64,000 nucleotides of DNA from Candidatus Marimicrobium litorale. GTDB lineage: Bacteria; Pseudomonadota; Gammaproteobacteria; Pseudomonadales; Halieaceae. The notes beneath the pieces were generated by a model, which made no database searches, was not told the origin of the DNA, and was given only the letters and a program-made list of their open reading frames with translations. The position numbers were made by a program, and so were the translations under genes. Positions 31,186-43,830 of the stretch are shown here, piece by piece (the stretch's first letter is position 1; the number at the start of each line of letters is the position of its first letter). The DNA lies in contig NZ_SHNO01000001.1 of the NCBI RefSeq assembly GCF_026262645.1, forward strand, positions 1,984,001 to 2,048,000. Direction: 5' to 3'.

Positions 31186-31656
31186 TTAGAAGCGGTAGTG
31201 AGAGAACGCCTTATTCGCTTCCGCCATACGGTGAACGTCTTCGCGCTTCTTAACCGCATTACCCTTGCCCTGAGACGCATCGATAATTTCGCCGGCGAGG
31301 CGCTGACGCATCGATTTTTCACCGCGGTTGCGTGCGTACTCCACTAACCAACGCATAGACAGTGCTATCCGACGGGCGGGGCGTACTTCAACGGGCACCT
31401 GATATGTAGCTCCACCGACGCGGCGGGCCTTCACCTCGACCATCGGGGCGATATTTTCCAGGGCTTCATCAAAGGCTTCCAGCGGGTCTTTGTTCAGCTT
31501 ATCGTGAACAATATCGAGAGCACCGTAAACAATGGTCTCTGCTACCGACTTCTTGCCACTGACCATGACGTGGTTCATGAACTTTGCCAGTGTGACATTG
31601 CCATACTTGGGATCCGGCAGGACTTCTCTCTTGGCGACTACTCGTCTTCGAGGCAT
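31186..31656 (-). CDS. rpsG: 30S ribosomal protein S7
   Basis: Primary binder of the 3' domain of 16S rRNA and, in E. coli, repressor of the str operon. The 156 residues begin [20 protein letters not shown] and include [20 protein letters not shown] and the C-terminal [15 protein letters not shown]. It lies between rpsL (109 bases) and fusA (33 bases). Confidence 0.97.
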   Translation of the reverse strand: MPRRRVVAKREVLPDPKYGNVTLAKFMNHVMVSGKKSVAETIVYGALDIVHDKLNKDPLEAFDEALENIAPMVEVKARRVGGATYQVPVEVRPARRIALSMRWLVEYARNRGEKSMRQRLAGEIIDASQGKGNAVKKREDVHRMAEANKAFSHYRF

Positions 31657-31765
31657 AGTATTGTTCCTTCTCTCTTCAGGTTATCCGAACACCGACCTGC
31701 CACAAAGGCGGGGGAAGCAGGGGTTCAGCCTTACTCACTGTTTAATGTAAGCGCGGTGAAGCGGC

Positions 31766-32137
31766 TTACTTGGGTCGTTTAGCTCCATACTTGGAACGTC
31801 CGTTGCGACGGTCAGAAACACCGGAGGTGTCCAGACTGCCCCGAACGGTATGATAACGCACACCAGGCAGATCCTTCACACGACCACCTCGGATCAAAAC
31901 CACACTGTGCTCCTGCAGGTTGTGCCCCTCACCACCGATGTACGAGGAAACCTCGTAACCATTGGTCAGTCGAACACGGCAGACTTTTCGCAGCGCAGAG
32001 TTCGGCTTCTTGGGTGTCGTCGTGTAGACACGGGTGCACACGCCACGTCGCTGCGGACAGCTCTGAAGAGCAGGCACACCACTTTTCTCTACCTTCCGTT
32101 TCCTGGGCTTACGGACCAATTGATTGATCGTTGCCAT
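31766..32137 (-). CDS. rpsL: 30S ribosomal protein S12
   Basis: Decoding-centre protein. The 123 residues begin [20 protein letters not shown], with the streptomycin-region motifs [20 protein letters not shown] (Lys at the site of Lys43 in E. coli) and [20 protein letters not shown] (Lys at the site of Lys88). Both critical lysines are wild type. It is the first gene of the str operon. Confidence 0.97.
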   Translation of the reverse strand: MATINQLVRKPRKRKVEKSGVPALQSCPQRRGVCTRVYTTTPKKPNSALRKVCRVRLTNGYEVSSYIGGEGHNLQEHSVVLIRGGRVKDLPGVRYHTVRGSLDTSGVSDRRNGRSKYGAKRPK

Positions 32138-32254
32138 CTAACAAAAACTCCAAATAAATGATTTATCGTGGCCACTCAAGAGTGCCCATGCCACCAGAAC
32201 CACGCTTGGCGCACGTTTCCACGCCGAGCGGCCTCCAGAAAATGAAGAGGCGGC

Positions 32255-32283
32255 ATTCTATAGACGCTCGAAATGGGAGTCAA
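32255..32283 (-). promoter_or_regulatory. promoter of the str operon
   Basis: On the minus strand: TTGACT (-35, 32278-32283), 17-base spacer, TAGAAT (-10, 32255-32260). Transcription would start near 32248, giving a leader of about 110 bases before rpsL. Confidence 0.8.
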
Positions 32284-32352
32284 CCAGGAAATTCGCTCCG
32301 CTCAGGGCGTCCCCGTCGATTAATTGCCAACTTTTAGTACAGGAAATACGTA

Positions 32353-32369
32353 ATTTAGGCTCCCTAAAT
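32353..32369. promoter_or_regulatory. palindrome upstream of the EF-G paralogue
   Basis: Perfect 7-base arms ATTTAGG and CCTAAAT around CTC, 67 bases before the start of the plus-strand EF-G paralogue and about 70 from the str -35 box. Size and symmetry suit a dimeric repressor or activator. Apart from this and the str promoter I see nothing in the 298-base gap. Confidence 0.4.
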
Positions 32370-32435
32370 ACCTCACTTTGCTGTACTCTTGCGCCCAAAA
32401 TTTCTCCCCTGAAACCCGAATGATAGAGATTTCCC

Positions 32436-34520
32436 ATGTCTGACTTAAATCTGTACCGAAATATAGGCATTTTTGCCCACGTGGATGCGGGCAAAACCAC
32501 TACTACCGAACGTATCCTGAAGCTCACCGGCAAAATCCACAAAACAGGTGAGGTACATGACGGGCAGGCCACCACTGACTTTATGGAACAGGAACAGGAG
32601 CGAGGAATCACCATTCAGTCTGCCGCAACCACTTGCTTCTGGAAAGATCACCGCCTGAACATTATCGACACACCCGGGCACGTTGACTTCACGGTCGAAG
32701 TGTACCGCTCCCTCAAAGTCCTTGATGGCGGCGTAGGCGTGTTCTGTGGCTCTGGCGGCGTCGAGCCCCAGTCAGAGACCAACTGGCGATATGCCAATGA
32801 ATCAGAAGTAGCCCGCATTATTTTCGTTAACAAACTGGATCGGGTCGGCGCAGATTTCTATCGCGTCGTAGAACAGGTCAAGGACGTTCTCGCTGCTAAT
32901 CCATTGGTTATGGTACTCCCCATTGGGCGTGAAGATGACTTCATTGGAGTCGTAGACCTGTTAACCCGAAAGGCCCACGTCTGGCCGGATCCCGGCAATC
33001 CAGAAAAATTCGATATCATCGATCCTCCTGAGGACATGCTCGAGGCCGTTGAAGAGTGGCGTGAAAAGCTTATCGAAACTGCCGTTGAGCAGGACGACGA
33101 TCTCATGGAGCAGTATCTGGACGGCAATGAACCCAGCATCGAGGATATCAAGCGCTGCGTCCGGGAAGGCACCCGAAAGCTGGACTTTTTCCCTACCTAC
33201 TGCGGCTCTGCATTCAAGGACAAGGGCGTACAAGTCGTTCTGGACGCGGTAGTGGACTACCTGCCCGACCCCACCGAGGTAGATCCCCAGCCCTTGACCG
33301 ACGAAGCCGGCGAGCCCACTGGTGAGGTGGCTACCGTTTCGCCCGACGAACCACTGCGTATGCTCGCATTCAAGATCATGGATGACCGATTCGGAGCGCT
33401 GACCTTCGTGCGCGTATACTCCGGACTACTGAAAAAGGGAGATACAATTCTTAACTCCTTTACCGGGAAAACTGAGCGTATCGGCCGCATGGTAGAAATG
33501 CATGCCAATGATCGCAATGAACTGGACAGCGCGCAGGCGGGTGACATTATTGCTATCGTGGGCATGAAAAACGTCCAGACCGGTCATACTCTCTGCGACC
33601 CCAAGCACCCCTGCACACTGGAAGCCATGGTATTCCCTGAGCCGGTAATCTCAATCGCCGTAGCGCCAAAGGATAAGGCCGGCGCAGAGAAGATGGGCAT
33701 CGCGATAGGCAAGATGGTCGCAGAAGACCCCTCGTTCCGGGTTGAGACTGACGAAGACTCCGGTGAGACTATTCTGAAGGGCATGGGTGAGCTCCACCTC
33801 GACGTGAAAGTGGATATTCTCAAGCGTACCTACGGCGTAGAACTCGATGTCGGTAAGCCACAGGTGGCTTATCGCGAGACTATCACCGAGGCGATCGAGG
33901 ACAGCTATACCCATAAGAAGCAAACGGGTGGTTCTGGTCAATTCGGCAAGATCGACTATCGCATCAAGCCCGGTGAATCCGGCTCCGGCTATGTATTTGC
34001 ATCATCAGTGGTCGGCGGGAACGTACCCAAGGAATTCTTCCCGGCAATCGAGAAGGGCTTTGGCTCCATGATGCAAGAAGGGCCTGTCGCCGGCTTCCCC
34101 GTACTGGACGTCGAAATCGAGCTGTACGACGGCGCCTTCCACGCGGTCGACTCCTCAGCAGTAGCCTTCGAACTCGCCGCCAGGGGAGCCTACCGTCAGT
34201 CTATGAGCAAGGCGGGGCCCCAGCTGATCGAACCCATAATGAAGGTAGACGTGTTCACTCCGGACGATCACGTGGGTGACGTCATCGGTGACCTGAACCG
34301 CCGCCGCGGCATGATTAAGGATCAGGATGCAGGCGCGACCGGCGTACGCATCAAGGCCGACGTGCCTCTGTCAGAGATGTTCGGCTATATAGGCCACCTG
34401 CGTACCATGACATCTGGCCGCGGCCAGTTCTCTATGGAGTTTTCGCACTATCTGCCTTGCCCGCAACAGGTTGCAGATGATGTCGTCGCCGAAGTCGAGG
34501 AACGCAAGAAGGCGGGATAA
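32436..34520 (+). CDS. fusA2: elongation factor G paralogue (EF-G2 type)
   Basis: A second EF-G-family GTPase of 694 residues with G1 AHVDAGKTT near 14, DTPGH near 85, NKLD near 139 and all later domains, ending [20 protein letters not shown]. It differs clearly from the FusA at 29-31 kb (for example [20 protein letters not shown] in place of [20 protein letters not shown]). Many Gammaproteobacteria have such a paralogue, but its specialised role, such as recycling or stress translocation, is not settled. It is plus-strand, placed between rpoC and rpsL, with its own terminator. Confidence 0.93.
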   Translation: MSDLNLYRNIGIFAHVDAGKTTTTERILKLTGKIHKTGEVHDGQATTDFMEQEQERGITIQSAATTCFWKDHRLNIIDTPGHVDFTVEVYRSLKVLDGGVGVFCGSGGVEPQSETNWRYANESEVARIIFVNKLDRVGADFYRVVEQVKDVLAANPLVMVLPIGREDDFIGVVDLLTRKAHVWPDPGNPEKFDIIDPPEDMLEAVEEWREKLIETAVEQDDDLMEQYLDGNEPSIEDIKRCVREGTRKLDFFPTYCGSAFKDKGVQVVLDAVVDYLPDPTEVDPQPLTDEAGEPTGEVATVSPDEPLRMLAFKIMDDRFGALTFVRVYSGLLKKGDTILNSFTGKTERIGRMVEMHANDRNELDSAQAGDIIAIVGMKNVQTGHTLCDPKHPCTLEAMVFPEPVISIAVAPKDKAGAEKMGIAIGKMVAEDPSFRVETDEDSGETILKGMGELHLDVKVDILKRTYGVELDVGKPQVAYRETITEAIEDSYTHKKQTGGSGQFGKIDYRIKPGESGSGYVFASSVVGGNVPKEFFPAIEKGFGSMMQEGPVAGFPVLDVEIELYDGAFHAVDSSAVAFELAARGAYRQSMSKAGPQLIEPIMKVDVFTPDDHVGDVIGDLNRRRGMIKDQDAGATGVRIKADVPLSEMFGYIGHLRTMTSGRGQFSMEFSHYLPCPQQVADDVVAEVEERKKAG

Positions 34521-34534
34521 ACTAAACCTTGTGC

Positions 34535-34566
34535 AAAAAAGCCGGCACTTCAGCCGGCTTTTTTTT
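34535..34566 (+). terminator. terminator of the EF-G paralogue
   Basis: Perfect arms AGCCGGC (34540-34546) and GCCGGCT (34553-34559) with a 6-base loop, followed by eight T. A six-A run before the stem may let it work in both directions. Together with the rpoC terminator it fills the 308-base gap 34521-34828, where no gene is seen. Confidence 0.9.
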
Positions 34567-34773
34567 GCCTCGCTTATCGACCGATACCTAATGTAGTCGG
34601 TTGGCGCATTGGTGTGGTCAACAAAACAACTCCTCCTGCTCAAAGACTATCGCGACTTCCAGGTGCTAGCCAAATTACCAACGAACAATCGCGCGACCGA
34701 CGAAACGCCCGGGGCTCGCTCAAGCACGTCACATTGGAAACCAGTGAAAAATCTCTGACTATAAATCCCAAAT

Positions 34774-34805
34774 AAAAAAAAGGCGGTGACCACTGTCACC
34801 GCCTT
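34774..34805 (-). terminator. terminator of the rplKAJL-rpoBC unit
   Basis: Perfect 11-base arms around CACT (34780-34790 and 34795-34805, AAGGCGGTGAC on the plus strand). On the minus strand the stem is followed by seven T. It lies 24 bases after the rpoC stop. Confidence 0.92.
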
Positions 34806-34828
34806 TATGTTCAGGAACGTCCTGCAGA

Positions 34829-37800
34829 TTAATCGTCCGCCATCAGCGCCTCTGTAAGTGCCGCTTCGATCTCCTGTGCCGATACCGTCACTTCGTTTTT
34901 GGCATCGCGGTTGCGCTTGCGCTCCGCGTGATAAGCCAGACCGGTACCTGCCGGGATGAGACGTCCGACGACAACGTTTTCCTTCAGGCCGCGCAAGTAA
35001 TCTCGCTTGCCTGTGACCGCCGCCTCGGTAAGCACCCGGGTGGTTTCCTGGAACGACGCAGCAGAAATGAAGCTCTCCGTTGCGAGTGAAGCCTTTGTAA
35101 TGCCCAGCAACTCTCGATCGCCGGCAGCCGGAACAAGATTTTCTGCCAGCAGACGCTCGTTCTCTTCCAGCAAGGTCGTGTACTCCACTTGCTCACCCTT
35201 TATCAAGGTAGAATCGCCCGATGAGGTGATAACAACCTTGCGCAACATTTGGCGAACAATCACCTCAATGTGCTTATCGTTGATTTTCACGCCCTGCAGA
35301 CGGTAAACCTCCTGGATTTCATTAACGATATACTTGGCAAGCTCCTCCACTCCTTTCAGGCGCAGAATATCGTGGGGGCTGGGTGCGCCTTCCGATACGA
35401 CTTCACCCTTCTCCACGTTCTCGCCCTCAAACACCGACATCTGTCGCCACTTGGGAATCAGTGCCTCGTAGTGATCAGAGCCGTCTGGCAGCGGTTTGCC
35501 GTCGACAGGCGTAATGACCAGACGACGCTTGCCCTTGGTCTCCTTACCGAAGCTAACCGTGCCCGATATCTCTGCCAGAATTGCGGGCTCCTTCGGCTTT
35601 CGAGCCTCGAAAAGGTCAGCAACCCGCGGCAGACCACCTGTGATATCACGGGTCTTGGAACCTTCCTGCGGAATCCGCGCAATAATGTCACCGGCATTGA
35701 TTTTGGCACCGTCATTCAAGCTCACCTGTGAATCGGCAGGCAGGAAGTAGTGCGCGGGCACGTTGGTGTTCGCCAGGCATAACTCCTTACCTTTGCCATC
35801 CACCAAGCTGATGGCGGGGCGTAGGTCCTTGCCCGCAGCAGGGCGTTCAGCTGCATCGATCACAGACGTACTGGTGAGACCCGTCAGGTCATCCGTCTGC
35901 CGCTTGATGGTGATGCCCTCTTCCATACCACTGAACTTGGCCGTACCAGCCACCTCGGTGATGATTGGGTGAGTATGAGGATCCCAGTTAGCAACCACTG
36001 AACCCTTGGTCACTTTCTGATTGTCCTTTACTTTCAGGATCGCGCCATAGGGCAGCTTGTAGCGCTCACGCTCGCGACCACGTACATCAAGAATAGATAA
36101 CTCACCAGAGCGGCTAACAGCCACCAGATCGCCATCGGCGCGGTCAACTGTTTTCAGGTTGTGCAGACGAACCGTACCGTCATTCATAATCTCAATATTG
36201 TCCTGAGCAGTCGCCCTGGATGCCGCACCACCAATGTGGAAGGTCCGCATGGTTAGCTGTGTGCCGGGTTCGCCGATGGACTGTGCCGCAACAACACCGA
36301 CAGCCTCACCCATATTGATCTGGTGACCACGCGCCAGGTCACGACCGTAGCAGGTGCTACAAATACCATGGCGAGTTTCACAGGTGATGGGGGAACGAAC
36401 CTCGACCTCGTCAATACCCATTTCTTCAAGGCGCTTAATCCACAATTCGTCCAGCATTGTGCCCGCGGTGATAGCAATTTCGTCGTCTGTACCCGGGCGA
36501 ATAACATCTCGCCCCACAATACGACCCAACACCCTGTCACCCAAAGACTCGATGATGTCTCCGCCATCGATAACTGGCGTCATCAACAATCCTCTGTCCG
36601 TGCCACAGTCGACCTCGGTGACCACCAGATCCTGAGCAACATCAACCAGGCGTCGCGTCAAATAACCAGAGTTCGCTGTTTTCAACGCTGTATCAGCCAG
36701 ACCCTTACGAGCTCCGTGAGTAGAGATAAAGTACTGCAGTACGTTCAATCCCTCACGGAAGTTAGCAGTAATCGGCGTCTCAATGATGGAGCCGTCCGGC
36801 TTTGCCATCAAGCCACGCATACCCGCCAACTGGCGAATCTGGGCAGGAGAACCCCGTGCACCGGAGTCGGCGTAGACGTAAACAGCATTGAATGATTCCT
36901 GCTGCTCTTCCTTGCCATCCCGGTTGACCACTTTTTCGGTAGACAGGCCTTCCATCATAGATTTAGATACGAGATCGTTGGCCCGCGACCAGATATCGAT
37001 CACCTTGTTGTACTTCTCGCCCTGGGTTACGAGGCCCGCAGCGTACTGATTTTCGATCTCTTTTACTTCGTTCTCGGCGTGATCGATCAGTTCTACCTTT
37101 TCCTCCGGAATGACAAAATCATTCACACCAATAGAGGCGCCTGAGCGAGTGGAGTACTCGTAACCGGTATACATCAGCTTATCTGCGAAGATGACAGTAG
37201 CTTTGAGGCCTACCATACGATAGCACTGGTTGATGATACGTGAGATGGACTTCTTGGCCATGCTCCGGTTTACCATATCGAAGGCGATTCCCTTGGGTAC
37301 GATTTCCCAAAGCAAGGCTCGGCCAACGGTAGTATCGCCAATGAAGGTGCGTTCTAAAGTTTCTCCCTCATCCGTTTTCTCGACTTCTTCAATCCGTACT
37401 TTCACGCGTGCCTGTAGGTGCACATGCCCGCTGACATAGGCGCGATGAACCTCCGACACATTGGCAAAGACCATGCCCTCACCCTTGGCGTTTACGCGCT
37501 CACGGGTCATGTAGTAGAGGCCTAATACCACGTCCTGAGAGGGCACGATGATTGGCTCACCACTGGCAGGAGAGAGAATGTTGTTGGTAGACATCATCAA
37601 AGCGCGAGCTTCCAGTTGCGCCTCGATAGTCAAGGGTACATGCACAGCCATCTGGTCGCCGTCAAAATCGGCATTGTAGGCAGCACAAACCAGAGGGTGC
37701 AATTGGATCGCCTTACCTTCAATAAGCACTGGCTCAAAAGCCTGAATACCCAAACGGTGCAGGGTCGGGGCTCGGTTCAGGAGAACGGGGTGCTCTCGAA

Positions 37801-39046
37801 TTACTTCCGCCAGGATATCCCAAACTTCGGGCGGCTCGCGCTCGACCATCTTCTTGGCGGCCTTGATAGTAGTCGCCAGACCACGTGCCTCGAGTTTTCC
37901 AAAGATGAAGGGCTTAAACAGCTCCAGCGCCATCTTCTTGGGCAAACCACACTGGTGCAATCTCAGGGTGGGACCCACCACGATGACTGAACGGCCGGAG
38001 TAGTCTACGCGCTTACCAAGCAAGTTCTGACGGAAACGTCCCTGCTTGCCCTTGATCATGTCGGCCAGAGACTTAAGTGGACGCTTGTTTGAGCCGGTGA
38101 TCGCGCGACCGCGACGACCATTGTCCAAAAGCGCGTCTACAGATTCCTGCAACATCCGCTTTTCATTGCGCACGATAATGTCCGGCGCATTGAGGTCGAG
38201 TAGCCGCTTAAGACGATTGTTGCGGTTGATCACACGACGATAGAGGTCATTGAGGTCCGATGTTGCGAATCGACCGCCGTCCAGCGGCACCAGCGGCCGC
38301 AGGTCCGGCGGAAGTACTGGCAGAACATTCAGAACCATCCACTCGGGCTTATTGCCAGAGCCGGCGAAGGCTTCCATCAACTTAAGACGCTTAGACAGCT
38401 TCTTGATCTTTGTCTCGGAGTTCGTTTCCGGTATCTCTTCACGAAGACTGCTTATTTCGTCACTAAGTTCCAGCTGCATCATGAGGTCCTGAATCGCCTC
38501 GGCGCCCATCTTGGCGGAAAACTCATCGCCGAACTCTTCCATCGCTTCGTAATACTGTTCGTCAGTCAACAGCTGACCCTGCTCCAGAGTCGTCATCCCT
38601 GGATCAGTTATCACATAGGATTCGAAGTACAGCACACGCTCAATATCTCGCAGGTTCATATCCAGCAATAAACCAATGCGAGAGGGCAGTGACTTCAGGA
38701 ACCAGATGTGCGCGACGGGGCTCGCCAGTTCGATATGCCCCATACGTTCACGACGCACTTTAGCCAGTGCAACTTCCACGCCACATTTTTCGCATATAAC
38801 ACCGCGATGCTTGAGGCGCTTGTACTTACCGCACAGACATTCATAGTCTTTTACCGGGCCAAAAATCTTGGCGCAAAACAAACCATCACGCTCTGGCTTG
38901 AACGTGCGATAGTTAATCGTCTCCGGCTTCTTTACTTCACCAAACGACCAAGAGCGAATCAATTCCGGCGATGCCAGACCAATCCGGATTGAATCGAATT
39001 CATCATTTTGTCCCTGGGACTTCAACAGATTAAGTAAGTCTTTCAA
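34829..39046 (-). CDS. rpoC: DNA-directed RNA polymerase beta-prime subunit
   Basis: Catalytic subunit of RNA polymerase. The 1405 residues (E. coli 1407) carry the N-terminal zinc site [19 protein letters not shown] near 70-88, the active-site loop [12 protein letters not shown] near 458 with its three Asp, and the second zinc-binding cluster ([20 protein letters not shown]) near 890. The start [20 protein letters not shown] is canonical. It follows rpoB by 81 bases. Confidence 0.98.
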   Translation of the reverse strand: MKDLLNLLKSQGQNDEFDSIRIGLASPELIRSWSFGEVKKPETINYRTFKPERDGLFCAKIFGPVKDYECLCGKYKRLKHRGVICEKCGVEVALAKVRRERMGHIELASPVAHIWFLKSLPSRIGLLLDMNLRDIERVLYFESYVITDPGMTTLEQGQLLTDEQYYEAMEEFGDEFSAKMGAEAIQDLMMQLELSDEISSLREEIPETNSETKIKKLSKRLKLMEAFAGSGNKPEWMVLNVLPVLPPDLRPLVPLDGGRFATSDLNDLYRRVINRNNRLKRLLDLNAPDIIVRNEKRMLQESVDALLDNGRRGRAITGSNKRPLKSLADMIKGKQGRFRQNLLGKRVDYSGRSVIVVGPTLRLHQCGLPKKMALELFKPFIFGKLEARGLATTIKAAKKMVEREPPEVWDILAEVIREHPVLLNRAPTLHRLGIQAFEPVLIEGKAIQLHPLVCAAYNADFDGDQMAVHVPLTIEAQLEARALMMSTNNILSPASGEPIIVPSQDVVLGLYYMTRERVNAKGEGMVFANVSEVHRAYVSGHVHLQARVKVRIEEVEKTDEGETLERTFIGDTTVGRALLWEIVPKGIAFDMVNRSMAKKSISRIINQCYRMVGLKATVIFADKLMYTGYEYSTRSGASIGVNDFVIPEEKVELIDHAENEVKEIENQYAAGLVTQGEKYNKVIDIWSRANDLVSKSMMEGLSTEKVVNRDGKEEQQESFNAVYVYADSGARGSPAQIRQLAGMRGLMAKPDGSIIETPITANFREGLNVLQYFISTHGARKGLADTALKTANSGYLTRRLVDVAQDLVVTEVDCGTDRGLLMTPVIDGGDIIESLGDRVLGRIVGRDVIRPGTDDEIAITAGTMLDELWIKRLEEMGIDEVEVRSPITCETRHGICSTCYGRDLARGHQINMGEAVGVVAAQSIGEPGTQLTMRTFHIGGAASRATAQDNIEIMNDGTVRLHNLKTVDRADGDLVAVSRSGELSILDVRGRERERYKLPYGAILKVKDNQKVTKGSVVANWDPHTHPIITEVAGTAKFSGMEEGITIKRQTDDLTGLTSTSVIDAAERPAAGKDLRPAISLVDGKGKELCLANTNVPAHYFLPADSQVSLNDGAKINAGDIIARIPQEGSKTRDITGGLPRVADLFEARKPKEPAILAEISGTVSFGKETKGKRRLVITPVDGKPLPDGSDHYEALIPKWRQMSVFEGENVEKGEVVSEGAPSPHDILRLKGVEELAKYIVNEIQEVYRLQGVKINDKHIEVIVRQMLRKVVITSSGDSTLIKGEQVEYTTLLEENERLLAENLVPAAGDRELLGITKASLATESFISAASFQETTRVLTEAAVTGKRDYLRGLKENVVVGRLIPAGTGLAYHAERKRNRDAKNEVTVSAQEIEAALTEALMADD

Positions 39047-39127
39047 GGCGTACCCTCCACGAGGTTTTTTCTATCAGGCAGAGGCTGGAAAACCCAGCCA
39101 TCTACCAACGAGTCCAGTATATGTTCT

Positions 39128-42100
39128 CTAATCGTTCTCGAGATCGATATCGATCGCCAACGAACGTATTTCTTTTACCAATACATTAAAGGACTCGGGC
39201 ATACCCGGTTCCATTCGATGATCACCGTCGACGATGTTCTTGTACATTTTTGTACGTCCTGCCACATCGTCCGACTTCACCGTGAGCATTTCCTGCAAGG
39301 TATGAGCCGCGCCGTAGGCTTCCAGTGCCCAGACTTCCATCTCACCAAAACGCTGACCGCCAAACTGTGCTTTACCACCCAGCGGTTGCTGAGTAACGAG
39401 GCTGTATGAGCCAGTTGACCGTGCGTGCATCTTGTCGTCGACAAGGTGGTTCAACTTAAGCATATACATATAGCCCACTGTTACGGGCTGATCGAACGGC
39501 TGACCACTGCGACCATCGTGCAATGTAATCTGACCACTTGCTGGCATATCAGCCAGTTCAAGCAGACGCTTGATAGCATCTTCTTCAGCGCCGTCAAAAA
39601 CCGGGGTCGCCATAGGCACACCAGCAGTCAGGTTTTTGGCAAGCTCCAGCACATCGTCATCCTTGAATGACTTGATGTCCTCAACACGGCCATCGCCATT
39701 GTTGTAGATACTCTCAATGAAGCTACGAATTTCAGCGATCTTCGCCTGCTCCTTGATCATAGCGTCGATCTTGTTACCCAAACCCTTGGCAGCCATTCCC
39801 AAATGGGTCTCAAGAACCTGACCCACGTTCATACGGGAGGGAACACCCAGCGGGTTCAGCACGATATCAACGGGTTCTCCATTGTCGTCATAAGGCATAT
39901 CTTCAACAGGCATAATGACGGAGATAACGCCTTTGTTACCGTGACGCCCTGCCATCTTGTCGCCTGGCTGTATGCGACGCTTGATCGCCAGATACACTTT
40001 GACAATCTTCAGCACGCCAGGGGCGAGATCGTCGCCGCTCTGCAATTTGGACTTCTTGTCCTCGAAGCGCTCTTCGAGCAGCTTGTTCTGCTCCTCGAGC
40101 TGGGTTTGCGCAGAGCTTAAGGCTCCATTCAGTTTGGAGTCGGACAGTTTCAGCTTGAACCACTGTTCACGCTCCAGTTCCGCTAATACTGCAGGAGTCA
40201 GTGTGGTGCCTTTGCTCAAACCAGCACCACTCACCGTATCCTTGCCCTTCAGCAAACCGCCCAGATGAGCAAATGTCGCCTCCTCAAGAATGCGATACTC
40301 TTCTTTCAAGTCCTTTCGGTACTGATCGAGCTGATGCGTCTCAATCTGCATCGCCCGCGCGTCCTTCTCCAGTCCATCGCGGGTAAACACTTGTACATCG
40401 ATGACCGTACCCTTGGTGCTGGAGGGCACACGCAGGGAAGTGTCTTTAACATCAGATGCCTTTTCGCCAAATATGGCACGGAGCAATTTTTCCTCTGGCG
40501 TCAGCTGCGTTTCACCCTTCGGCGTTACCTTGCCCACCAGAATGTCGCCCGCCTCCACCTCGGCACCAATATAAACAATACCCGATTCGTCCAGCTTACC
40601 CAGTGCGCCTTCTCCAACATTGGGAATATCGGAGGAAATTTCCTCCGAGCCCAGCTTGGTATCACGTGCAATACAGGTCAGTTCCTGAATGTGTATGGTG
40701 GTGAAACGATCTTCTTTTACAACCCTTTCAGACACCAGGATAGAGTCTTCAAAGTTATATCCATTCCAGGGCATGAACGCGATGCGCATGTTCTGGCCCA
40801 GAGCCAGTTCGCCCATATCAATGGAGGGCCCATCTGCCAGAATATCGCCACGTGAAATGGAATCTCCTGCCTTCACGATCGGACGCTGATTGATACAGGT
40901 GTTCTGGTTGGAACGGGTGTACTTGGTCAAGTTGTAAATATCTACCGGCGCCTGACCAACTCCCACATCCTTGTCGCTGACGCGCACAACGATGCGACTG
41001 GCATCTGCAGAGTCCACGACACCGGAGCGATCCGCCACAACACAAACGCCAGAGTCTGCCGCTACATAGCGCTCCATGCCCGTGCCTACCAGTGGCTTTT
41101 CAGCCGTCAGGGTCGGCACAGCCTGGCGCTGCATGTTAGATCCCATCAGCGCCCGGTTTGCATCATCGTGCTCCAAAAAGGGGATCAGGGCCGCAGCCAC
41201 CGAAACCACCTGCTTGGGAGACACATCCATATAGTCCACATCCACCGGCGACTTCACCGTAAATTCGTTCATATAACGAACGGCGATGAGCTCCTCGGTA
41301 AATTTATTATTCTTGTCGATGGGCGCAGAGGCCTGCGCAATCACGTATTCTGCCTCGTTAATTGCCGAGAGAAACTCGATCTCATCGGTGACCTTACCCT
41401 TCACCACCTTTCGATAGGGGCTCTCCAAAAAGCCATAGTCATTGGTGCGAGCATAGGTAGCCAGGGAATTGATCAAACCGATGTTCGGACCTTCAGGGGT
41501 CTCAATAGGGCAAACGCGCCCGTAGTGTGTCGGATGCACATCGCGCACCTCAAAACCAGCACGCTCGCGAGTCAGACCACCTGGGCCAAGCGCGGAAACG
41601 CGACGCTTGTGTGTCACTTCTGACAGTGGGTTGTTTTGATCCATAAACTGCGAAAGCTGGCTGGAACCAAAAAATTCTTTGACCGCCGCAGAAACCGGTT
41701 TGGCGTTAATCAGATCCTGTGGCATCAAACCTTCGCTCTCAGCCATGGACAGGCGCTCCTTGACGGCCCGCTCCACTCGAACCAATCCAACACGGAACTG
41801 ATTTTCGGCCATTTCGCCGACACTTCTGACACGACGGTTGCCCAGGTGATCGATATCGTCAACCATGCCCTGGCCATTGCGTATGCCAACTAGCGTTTGC
41901 AACACGTCGACGATGTCTTCCTTGTCGAGGATACCAATACCGGTGACTTCATCACGGCCAAGGCGGCGGTTAAATTTCATCCGTCCAACGGCCGAGAGGT
42001 CATAGCGATCGGCTGAGAAAAACAGATTCTGGAACAGATTCTCTGCAGACTCTTTGGTCGGCGGCTCGCCGGGGCGCATCATGCGATAAATTTCTACCAG

Positions 42101-43201
42101 CGCTTCCAACGCGTTGCTAGTCGAATCCTGTCGCAGGGTGTCAGAAATAAACGGCCCACAGTCAAGCTCGTTGGTATACAGGGTTTCGATCTTTTTCACG
42201 CCCAGTTCACCGAGCTTTTCCAACACCTCTTCGGAAAGCTCCGTATTACACTCGACAACGAGCTCACCCGTTTTCTCGTCGATAACGTCCTTAGCCAGAG
42301 ATCGGCCATAAAGATACTCAACCGGGATTTCAAGCTGTTTGATTTTTGCCGCTTCCAGCTCGCGAATGTGTCGCGCAGTAATACGGCGACCTTGCTCCAC
42401 GACAACTTTCTTGCCAACGCGAATATCGAAAGCAGCAACGTCTCCACGCAAACGCTCTGGAATCAACGTCATCGAGAAGTTGCCGTTCTTGGCAACGGAA
42501 AACTTGTTCGTGTCGTAGAACATCGAAAGAATTTCTTCAGCCTGATAACCCAGCGCACGAAGCAGAATCGTCGCTGGCAACTTGCGGCGGCGGTCAATTC
42601 GGACGAATACCAGATCCTTAGGATCGAATTCAAAGTCCAGCCAGGAGCCACGGTAGGGAATTACCCGTGCTGAGTACAAAAGCTTGCCCGACGAGTGAGT
42701 CTTGCCCTTATCGTGGTCGAAGAACACTCCAGGGGACCGGTGCAGCTGGGAAACGATCACACGCTCGGTACCGTTAATAACGAAGGTACCATTGTCTGTC
42801 ATGAGAGGGATTTCTCCCATGTAGACTTCCTGTTCCTTAATGTCCTTAATGGTTTTGTTTGACGACTCCTTGTCGTAAATGATGAGGCGCACCTTTACCC
42901 GCAGGGAGCACGAATAAGTTACACCGCGCAACTGACACTCATTGACGTCAAATACTGGTTTACCCAGCTTATAATCTACGTATTCCAGCGCTGCGTTGCC
43001 GCTGTAGCTAACGATGGGAAACACGGACTTAAACGCCGCATGCAGCCCGTAGTCGCCGCGCTCTTCCGGCGACAAACCCTGCTGGGTGAACTTTCGGTAA
43101 GAATCCATTTGAATCGCAAGCAGGTAAGGAACATCCATTACCTTCGGCAAGACGCCGAAATCCTTGCGTATACGTTTCTTCTCAGTGTATGAGTAAGCCA
43201 T
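39128..43201 (-). CDS. rpoB: DNA-directed RNA polymerase beta subunit
   Basis: Beta subunit of RNA polymerase. The 1357 residues (E. coli 1342) contain the rifampicin-binding cluster [20 protein letters not shown] and [20 protein letters not shown], with wild-type residues at the classic resistance sites, and [20 protein letters not shown] near 1065. It is separated from rplL by 204 bases, where E. coli has an attenuator and RNase III site; a weaker imperfect stem is seen here at 43340-43370. Confidence 0.98.
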   Translation of the reverse strand: MAYSYTEKKRIRKDFGVLPKVMDVPYLLAIQMDSYRKFTQQGLSPEERGDYGLHAAFKSVFPIVSYSGNAALEYVDYKLGKPVFDVNECQLRGVTYSCSLRVKVRLIIYDKESSNKTIKDIKEQEVYMGEIPLMTDNGTFVINGTERVIVSQLHRSPGVFFDHDKGKTHSSGKLLYSARVIPYRGSWLDFEFDPKDLVFVRIDRRRKLPATILLRALGYQAEEILSMFYDTNKFSVAKNGNFSMTLIPERLRGDVAAFDIRVGKKVVVEQGRRITARHIRELEAAKIKQLEIPVEYLYGRSLAKDVIDEKTGELVVECNTELSEEVLEKLGELGVKKIETLYTNELDCGPFISDTLRQDSTSNALEALVEIYRMMRPGEPPTKESAENLFQNLFFSADRYDLSAVGRMKFNRRLGRDEVTGIGILDKEDIVDVLQTLVGIRNGQGMVDDIDHLGNRRVRSVGEMAENQFRVGLVRVERAVKERLSMAESEGLMPQDLINAKPVSAAVKEFFGSSQLSQFMDQNNPLSEVTHKRRVSALGPGGLTRERAGFEVRDVHPTHYGRVCPIETPEGPNIGLINSLATYARTNDYGFLESPYRKVVKGKVTDEIEFLSAINEAEYVIAQASAPIDKNNKFTEELIAVRYMNEFTVKSPVDVDYMDVSPKQVVSVAAALIPFLEHDDANRALMGSNMQRQAVPTLTAEKPLVGTGMERYVAADSGVCVVADRSGVVDSADASRIVVRVSDKDVGVGQAPVDIYNLTKYTRSNQNTCINQRPIVKAGDSISRGDILADGPSIDMGELALGQNMRIAFMPWNGYNFEDSILVSERVVKEDRFTTIHIQELTCIARDTKLGSEEISSDIPNVGEGALGKLDESGIVYIGAEVEAGDILVGKVTPKGETQLTPEEKLLRAIFGEKASDVKDTSLRVPSSTKGTVIDVQVFTRDGLEKDARAMQIETHQLDQYRKDLKEEYRILEEATFAHLGGLLKGKDTVSGAGLSKGTTLTPAVLAELEREQWFKLKLSDSKLNGALSSAQTQLEEQNKLLEERFEDKKSKLQSGDDLAPGVLKIVKVYLAIKRRIQPGDKMAGRHGNKGVISVIMPVEDMPYDDNGEPVDIVLNPLGVPSRMNVGQVLETHLGMAAKGLGNKIDAMIKEQAKIAEIRSFIESIYNNGDGRVEDIKSFKDDDVLELAKNLTAGVPMATPVFDGAEEDAIKRLLELADMPASGQITLHDGRSGQPFDQPVTVGYMYMLKLNHLVDDKMHARSTGSYSLVTQQPLGGKAQFGGQRFGEMEVWALEAYGAAHTLQEMLTVKSDDVAGRTKMYKNIVDGDHRMEPGMPESFNVLVKEIRSLAIDIDLEND

Positions 43202-43339
43202 CAGTACTCCCCAACGTCATGCCTAAAAGGTGTCAGAGCCCTTTTAAGCTATAAATTTATCCTGCACTTCGAGTCTGCGAGATTAAAGAGGCCCTGACCC
43301 CACCCATTAACCCGAAAACTCTAATTTTTAAAGCGGGAA

Positions 43340-43370
43340 AAGGCCGGCGAGCAAAACGCCCACCAGCCTT
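43340..43370 (-). promoter_or_regulatory. imperfect stem between rplL and rpoB
   Basis: On the minus strand AAGGC...GGGCG pairs with CGCC...GCCTT around a short loop, with an asymmetric internal bulge, followed by TTCC rather than a T-run. It occupies the place of the E. coli rplL-rpoB attenuator/processing region. Function is inferred only from position. Confidence 0.3.
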
Positions 43371-43405
43371 GTCCATCACCGGCCGAAACCGGATCAATGC
43401 GACGT

Positions 43406-43786
43406 CTACTTAAGTTCAGCGGAGCCGCCAGCTTCTTCAAGCTGCTTCTTGATGTCTTCTGCTTCATCCTTCGTCGCAGCTTCTTTGATCGCCGAAGGCG
43501 CGCCGTCGACCAGACCCTTGGCTTCTTTCAAGCCCAGGCCGGTTATAGCACGAACTACCTTGATGACGTTTACTTTCTTCTCGCCCGCTGAGGTGAGAAT
43601 AACGTCGAACTCGGTCTGCTCTTCGGCGGCACCACCTGCATCACCACCGCCTGCAGCCGGAGCGGCAGCTACAGCAACCGCTGCAGTTACGCCAAATTTT
43701 TCTTCCATTGCTTCGATGAGGGATACGATATCCATAACGCTCATCTCGGCGATTGCATCTAAAATTTCGTCTTTGGACAGTGCCAT
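43406..43786 (-). CDS. rplL: 50S ribosomal protein L7/L12
   Basis: Stalk protein that recruits translation GTPases. The 126 residues have the N-terminal dimerisation domain ([20 protein letters not shown]), the flexible Ala/Gly hinge near 35-55, and the C-terminal factor-binding domain with [21 protein letters not shown]. coli L7/L12 is 121. It follows rplJ by 44 bases. Confidence 0.97.
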   Translation of the reverse strand: MALSKDEILDAIAEMSVMDIVSLIEAMEEKFGVTAAVAVAAAPAAGGGDAGGAAEEQTEFDVILTSAGEKKVNVIKVVRAITGLGLKEAKGLVDGAPSAIKEAATKDEAEDIKKQLEEAGGSAELK

Positions 43787-43830
43787 GACTACTATCTCCT
43801 GTCTTGCTGATTAACTATTCACCGCAGGGC

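Noticed and set aside
30052..31347. 431-residue plus-strand frame over fusA and rpsG
   Set aside because: Antisense shadow of two certain genes, His- and Arg-rich composition, no known motif.
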